From Telmatospirillum sp. (GTDB taxonomy: Bacteria; Pseudomonadota; Alphaproteobacteria; Rhodospirillales; Magnetospirillaceae): 64,000 nt of DNA. Below, in pieces: positions 61,420 through 64,000 of this stretch. The stretch lies in the NCBI GenBank assembly GCA_031291415.1, contig JARLJB010000389.1:1-64000 (forward strand). Reading direction: 5' to 3'. A model generated the notes under the pieces. It saw nothing but the letters and a program-made list of their open reading frames with translations. It ran no database searches and was not told the DNA's origin. How positions within the stretch are numbered: position 1 is the stretch's first letter; every line of letters begins with the position of its first letter. The translations under genes and the position numbers were made by a program.

Positions 61420-63054
61420 TTATGGCTTGACCATGAAGACCTCGTCATAGCTGTCGATGACACCGAGGCCGGTGGTGATGACGTTCTTGAACTTCTTGTT
61501 GACGAAGGTCGGAAACTCCATTTCCAGCAACCAAACCACCGGAACGTCCTCGACCACGAGGCGCTGCATCTCGCTGTAAGCCGCCTGCCGCTTGACCGGA
61601 TCGTTTTCCTTGGCCGCCGCGGCGAACAGATCGTCGACCTTGGGATTGCTGTAGCCCATGGTGTTCGAGAACATCACGCCTTTGCGAATGTTACTGCTGA
61701 CATAGGTGCGCGACACCCCAAGTGCCGGATCTCCGTACTGGTAGAGGAAGTTGGAGGTCAGGTCGAAATCCCAATTGGAGACCTTCTGCACCCAACCGGC
61801 GACATCGGTGTTTTCCAGCGTGATGTCGACGCCGATCTGGCGCAGCGACACCTTGATGAATTCAGCCAGACGCTGCCAGGTCTCGCCATAAGGCATGACC
61901 AGGAATCGCAGATGGGTCCGCACGCCGTTGGCATCGGGCTTCAAGCCCATGTCATCGAGCAGCGCCCGCGCCTTGGCCAGGTCCTTGCTGTATTTCGGCA
62001 CATCCGGTTCAAACTGCCGTGTCCTGCTGTTCACCGGGCCGGTCGCGACGCGGCCCAGGCCGAACCAGATCTTGTCGCGGATGAAGTCGCGGTCGATGGC
62101 GTACATCAGCGCCTGGCGGAACCGCTTGTCGTCCAGGGGCTTAACCCGATGGTTGATCTCGATCCACGACACCGGGGCATCGAATTCATACCCGGCCGTC
62201 GTCATCTCCAGATTGGGCGCCTTCTTCAGCGACGCGACATCGAAAGGCTCGATATCGTTGTACTGCGATTCGTCGACCTGTCCGCTTTCCAACGCCAGAG
62301 CGCGCGAGGCGGCATCCGGGATGACACGGAAATAGATGCCGTCCAGATAGGGCCGTCCCGGTTTGTAGTAATCATCGTTGCGGACCAAGTGGATGAAGCT
62401 GCCCTTGACCCATTCCTGGAGCTTGAAGGGACCGGTGCCGATCGGCGTGGCGTTGGCCGGATTGTTCCTGAAGTCGGTCCCTTCGTAGATGTGGGCCGGC
62501 ACGATCGGCGCCGCCGACACTTCGAAGGCATAGAGAAACGACGGGAAGGGCTCCTTCAGTTTGAACACCACCGTATGATCGTCAGGCGCGGTTATCGTCT
62601 CGCAGTGGGCGAAACTGGCCCGCGCCCGGGGATGGACCTCGGGCAGGAATTTCGTTGTCGAAAACACCACGTCCTTGGCGGTAAATGGCTTTCCGTCGTG
62701 CCACTTGACACCTTCCTGGAGATGGAAGGTGTAGGTCAGGCCGTCCGGAGAAATGTCCCAGCTCTTGGCCAGCGAGGGCAATGGATTGAGTTTCTGGTCG
62801 TAGGTCAGCAGTCCCTGATAGATCTTGCCGGCGACCATCTGGGTCGGTGCCTGCTGGTTGAGGCCAAGCTGCAGGATCGGCGGTTCCGGCTGAACAATGA
62901 TGTTCATGGTCCCGCCCCGTGTCGGTCCATCCGCAGCCATCACCGGCGTCGCGAGCCATGCCTGGACGCCAAGTACCAACGCCATCAAACCGATGGGAAC
63001 CAGGAACCGCAACCGATCGCGGTACCGATGGCCTTGTGGGCAACGCTGTCTCAT
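61420..63054 (-). CDS. Peptide-type ABC transporter solute-binding protein (SBP_bac_5)
   Basis: The 544-residue periplasmic protein has a signal peptide (RFLVPIGLMALVLGVQAWLA, cleavage after VMA near residue 41). The DppA/OppA family pattern follows: GLLTYDQKLNPLPSLAKSWDISPDGLTYTFHL, GVKWHDGKPFTAKDVVFS, KLKEPFPSFLY, GTGPFKLQEWVKGS, FRQALMYAIDRD and the terminal domain. Start at 63054 has AGGAGG ten bases upstream. It captures the ligand for the DppBC-DF importer that follows. The ligand is probably an amide, peptide or carbamoyl compound, judging by the three hydrolases in the operon. Confidence 0.94.
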   Translation of the reverse strand: MRQRCPQGHRYRDRLRFLVPIGLMALVLGVQAWLATPVMAADGPTRGGTMNIIVQPEPPILQLGLNQQAPTQMVAGKIYQGLLTYDQKLNPLPSLAKSWDISPDGLTYTFHLQEGVKWHDGKPFTAKDVVFSTTKFLPEVHPRARASFAHCETITAPDDHTVVFKLKEPFPSFLYAFEVSAAPIVPAHIYEGTDFRNNPANATPIGTGPFKLQEWVKGSFIHLVRNDDYYKPGRPYLDGIYFRVIPDAASRALALESGQVDESQYNDIEPFDVASLKKAPNLEMTTAGYEFDAPVSWIEINHRVKPLDDKRFRQALMYAIDRDFIRDKIWFGLGRVATGPVNSRTRQFEPDVPKYSKDLAKARALLDDMGLKPDANGVRTHLRFLVMPYGETWQRLAEFIKVSLRQIGVDITLENTDVAGWVQKVSNWDFDLTSNFLYQYGDPALGVSRTYVSSNIRKGVMFSNTMGYSNPKVDDLFAAAAKENDPVKRQAAYSEMQRLVVEDVPVVWLLEMEFPTFVNKKFKNVITTGLGVIDSYDEVFMVKP

Positions 63055-63155
63055 GACGGATCTGCCTCCTTCTTGCATGCTCTGGAGTTGCGGGGATGGG
63101 AACGCCAACGATGGATTGGAAACAGGATCGGCCATGCGCGGGACTCCTTGGCGGA

Positions 63156-64000
63156 TCAACTCGACACGGCGATCGGCTCGAGACCGCACCAGGCGGCCAT
63201 GAAAAGAGCCAGGACCCGCGCCACGTCCCGCAGACTGGACAAGGAGACGGACTCGTCGATGCCGTGGATGTTGCTGGCTTCCGGCCCGTAGCAGGTCGAT
63301 GAAATTCCGCCGTAGAGCGTGAAGAAACGGGCGTCGGTGGTACAGGGCATGGCGATTTTTCCGGGAGACACGCCATAGACCGTCCGGTGACTGTCGGCCA
63401 GCACCCGCATCAGCGGATCGTCGGCGTCGAAGGTGCAGCCCTCGGCCTGGAAACCGCCATATTCGATATGGGTGGTGACGCCGGCCAGAGCGGGATCCTC
63501 GGCGCAGGCTTTGGCCACGACACCAAGGACCGCCTCTTTGACGCTCTCGATGCTCTGGCCGGGGAAAAAGCCTACTCGCAGATCGACGGCACAGGTGATC
63601 GGGACCGCCGAGGTCCATTCGCCGCCCTCGATACGGCCGACGTTGAACTGGGCGGGATGCGCGTGGTCGGCAAAAGAGGGATGGCGCTCGCGACTTGCCG
63701 GAGCGTTCCAAACCTCCTCCAAGGCCTTCAGATGTCCAATCAGAACGTAGGCCGCCTCGATGGCATTGTGGCCGGACGTCGTATCGAGGACATGGGCCGG
63801 TGTGCCGGTAACGACCAGCCGCAGCCAGATCACTCCCAGTTGGGCAACCATCAAGGTATGATTGAAGGGTTCGGGAATGACCGCCGCGTCGGCGCGATAC
63901 CCGCGATGCAGGCAAGCCAGCGCGCCATTGCCGGTGCACTCCTCCTCAACCACCGTTTGAAAGTAGACCGGTGCCGCCGGTTGCCAGCCAAGATCCTGCA
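63156..64000 (-). CDS. M20 peptidase (ArgE/DapE/ACY1 family), 5' end beyond window
   Basis: About 281 C-terminal residues are present; the frame is open to the window edge, so the start and the first metal-binding part are missing. The visible part begins PAAPVYFQTVVEEECTGNGA, where EEEC-TGNG holds the catalytic Glu pair. It continues with LRLVVTGTPAHVLDT (dimerisation domain start), GEWTSAVPITCAVDLRVGFFPGQS, and a closing TTDARFFTLYGGISSTCYGPEASNIHGIDE with metal His and substrate-site residues. It probably deacylates or cleaves the compound imported by the ABC system, whose binding-protein gene starts 101 bp downstream. Confidence 0.88.
   Translation of the reverse strand, partial: QDLGWQPAAPVYFQTVVEEECTGNGALACLHRGYRADAAVIPEPFNHTLMVAQLGVIWLRLVVTGTPAHVLDTTSGHNAIEAAYVLIGHLKALEEVWNAPASRERHPSFADHAHPAQFNVGRIEGGEWTSAVPITCAVDLRVGFFPGQSIESVKEAVLGVVAKACAEDPALAGVTTHIEYGGFQAEGCTFDADDPLMRVLADSHRTVYGVSPGKIAMPCTTDARFFTLYGGISSTCYGPEASNIHGIDESVSLSSLRDVARVLALFMAAWCGLEPIAVSS

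Noticed and set aside
61336-63291. Long plus-strand open frame opposite the solute-binding protein gene
   Set aside because: The reverse strand encodes a clear SBP with signal peptide; the plus frame is compositional.
1-64000. CRISPR arrays, tRNA, rRNA and transposase genes
   Set aside because: No regular repeat-spacer arrays, no cloverleaf sequences and no transposase motifs were noticed on reading; dedicated tools were not available.

Overview
The window reads as a chromosomal segment of an alphaproteobacterium, most likely Rhodospirillales. The evidence is the block ppiD-trpE ... trpG-trpD-trpC-moaC ... lexA-comEC with a nearby tpiA, a LexA gene preceded by an alphaproteobacterial-type SOS box (GAAC-N7-GAAC), and almost complete molybdenum-storage genes of the Azotobacter MosA/MosB type, which suggest a diazotroph or another heavy molybdenum user. 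Genus cannot be fixed from sequence alone. No rRNA, tRNA, CRISPR array or recognisable transposase was seen.

Layout. 1-327: non-coding, rich in palindromes. 328-7228: an aromatic- or organic-acid-type catabolic group (MFS transporter, DapA-family lyase, porin, IclR regulator, ACMSD-like amidohydrolase); three promoters share the perfect inverted repeat TTTCG-N5-CGAAA. 7357-9380: mosB-mosA with a candidate ModE/Mo box. 9386-14360: LacI regulator, divergent MFS and GH31 glycosidase with two identical LacI operators, closed by a bidirectional terminator. 14386-15141: tpiA. 15998-21268: an operon for a four-carbon acid sugar (DapA-family lyase, IclR, DUF1537 kinase, PdxA2, iron alcohol dehydrogenase) with its own CGAAC-N4-GTTCG operators. 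21346-23888: a heme-sensor-like membrane protein overlapping an MscS channel, behind a possible leader terminator. 24055-27452: ppiD-trpE.

27506-33140: CopZ-like chaperone, divergent polysaccharide deacetylase, PiT phosphate transporter and CopA. 33257-42086: the most notable region, a sulfoglycolysis (sulfo-EMP) type cluster with close homologues of YihT (sulfofructose-1-phosphate aldolase) and YihV (sulfofructose kinase), plus a YihU-like reductase, YihR-like mutarotase, DeoR regulator, two MFS carriers and an extra zinc dehydrogenase. No YihS-type isomerase is visible. 42262-47380: DctA, then a TonB-dependent receptor followed by a Tat-exported PLP enzyme of the PvdN kind. 47947-50849: trpG-trpD-trpC-moaC. 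50914-54354: lexA, a PilZ protein and comEC.

54476 to the window end: a minus-strand operon for a peptide- or amide-type compound. In transcription order it contains an M20 peptidase (cut by the window edge), a solute-binding protein, two permeases, a fused double ATPase, a PanE-family reductase, a carbamoylase/allantoate-amidohydrolase family enzyme and an acetylpolyamine-amidohydrolase/HDAC family enzyme. Overall, housekeeping genes that are usually neighbours (tpiA/ppiD, trpE/trpG, moaC/lexA) are separated here by self-contained catabolic modules, each with its own regulator.
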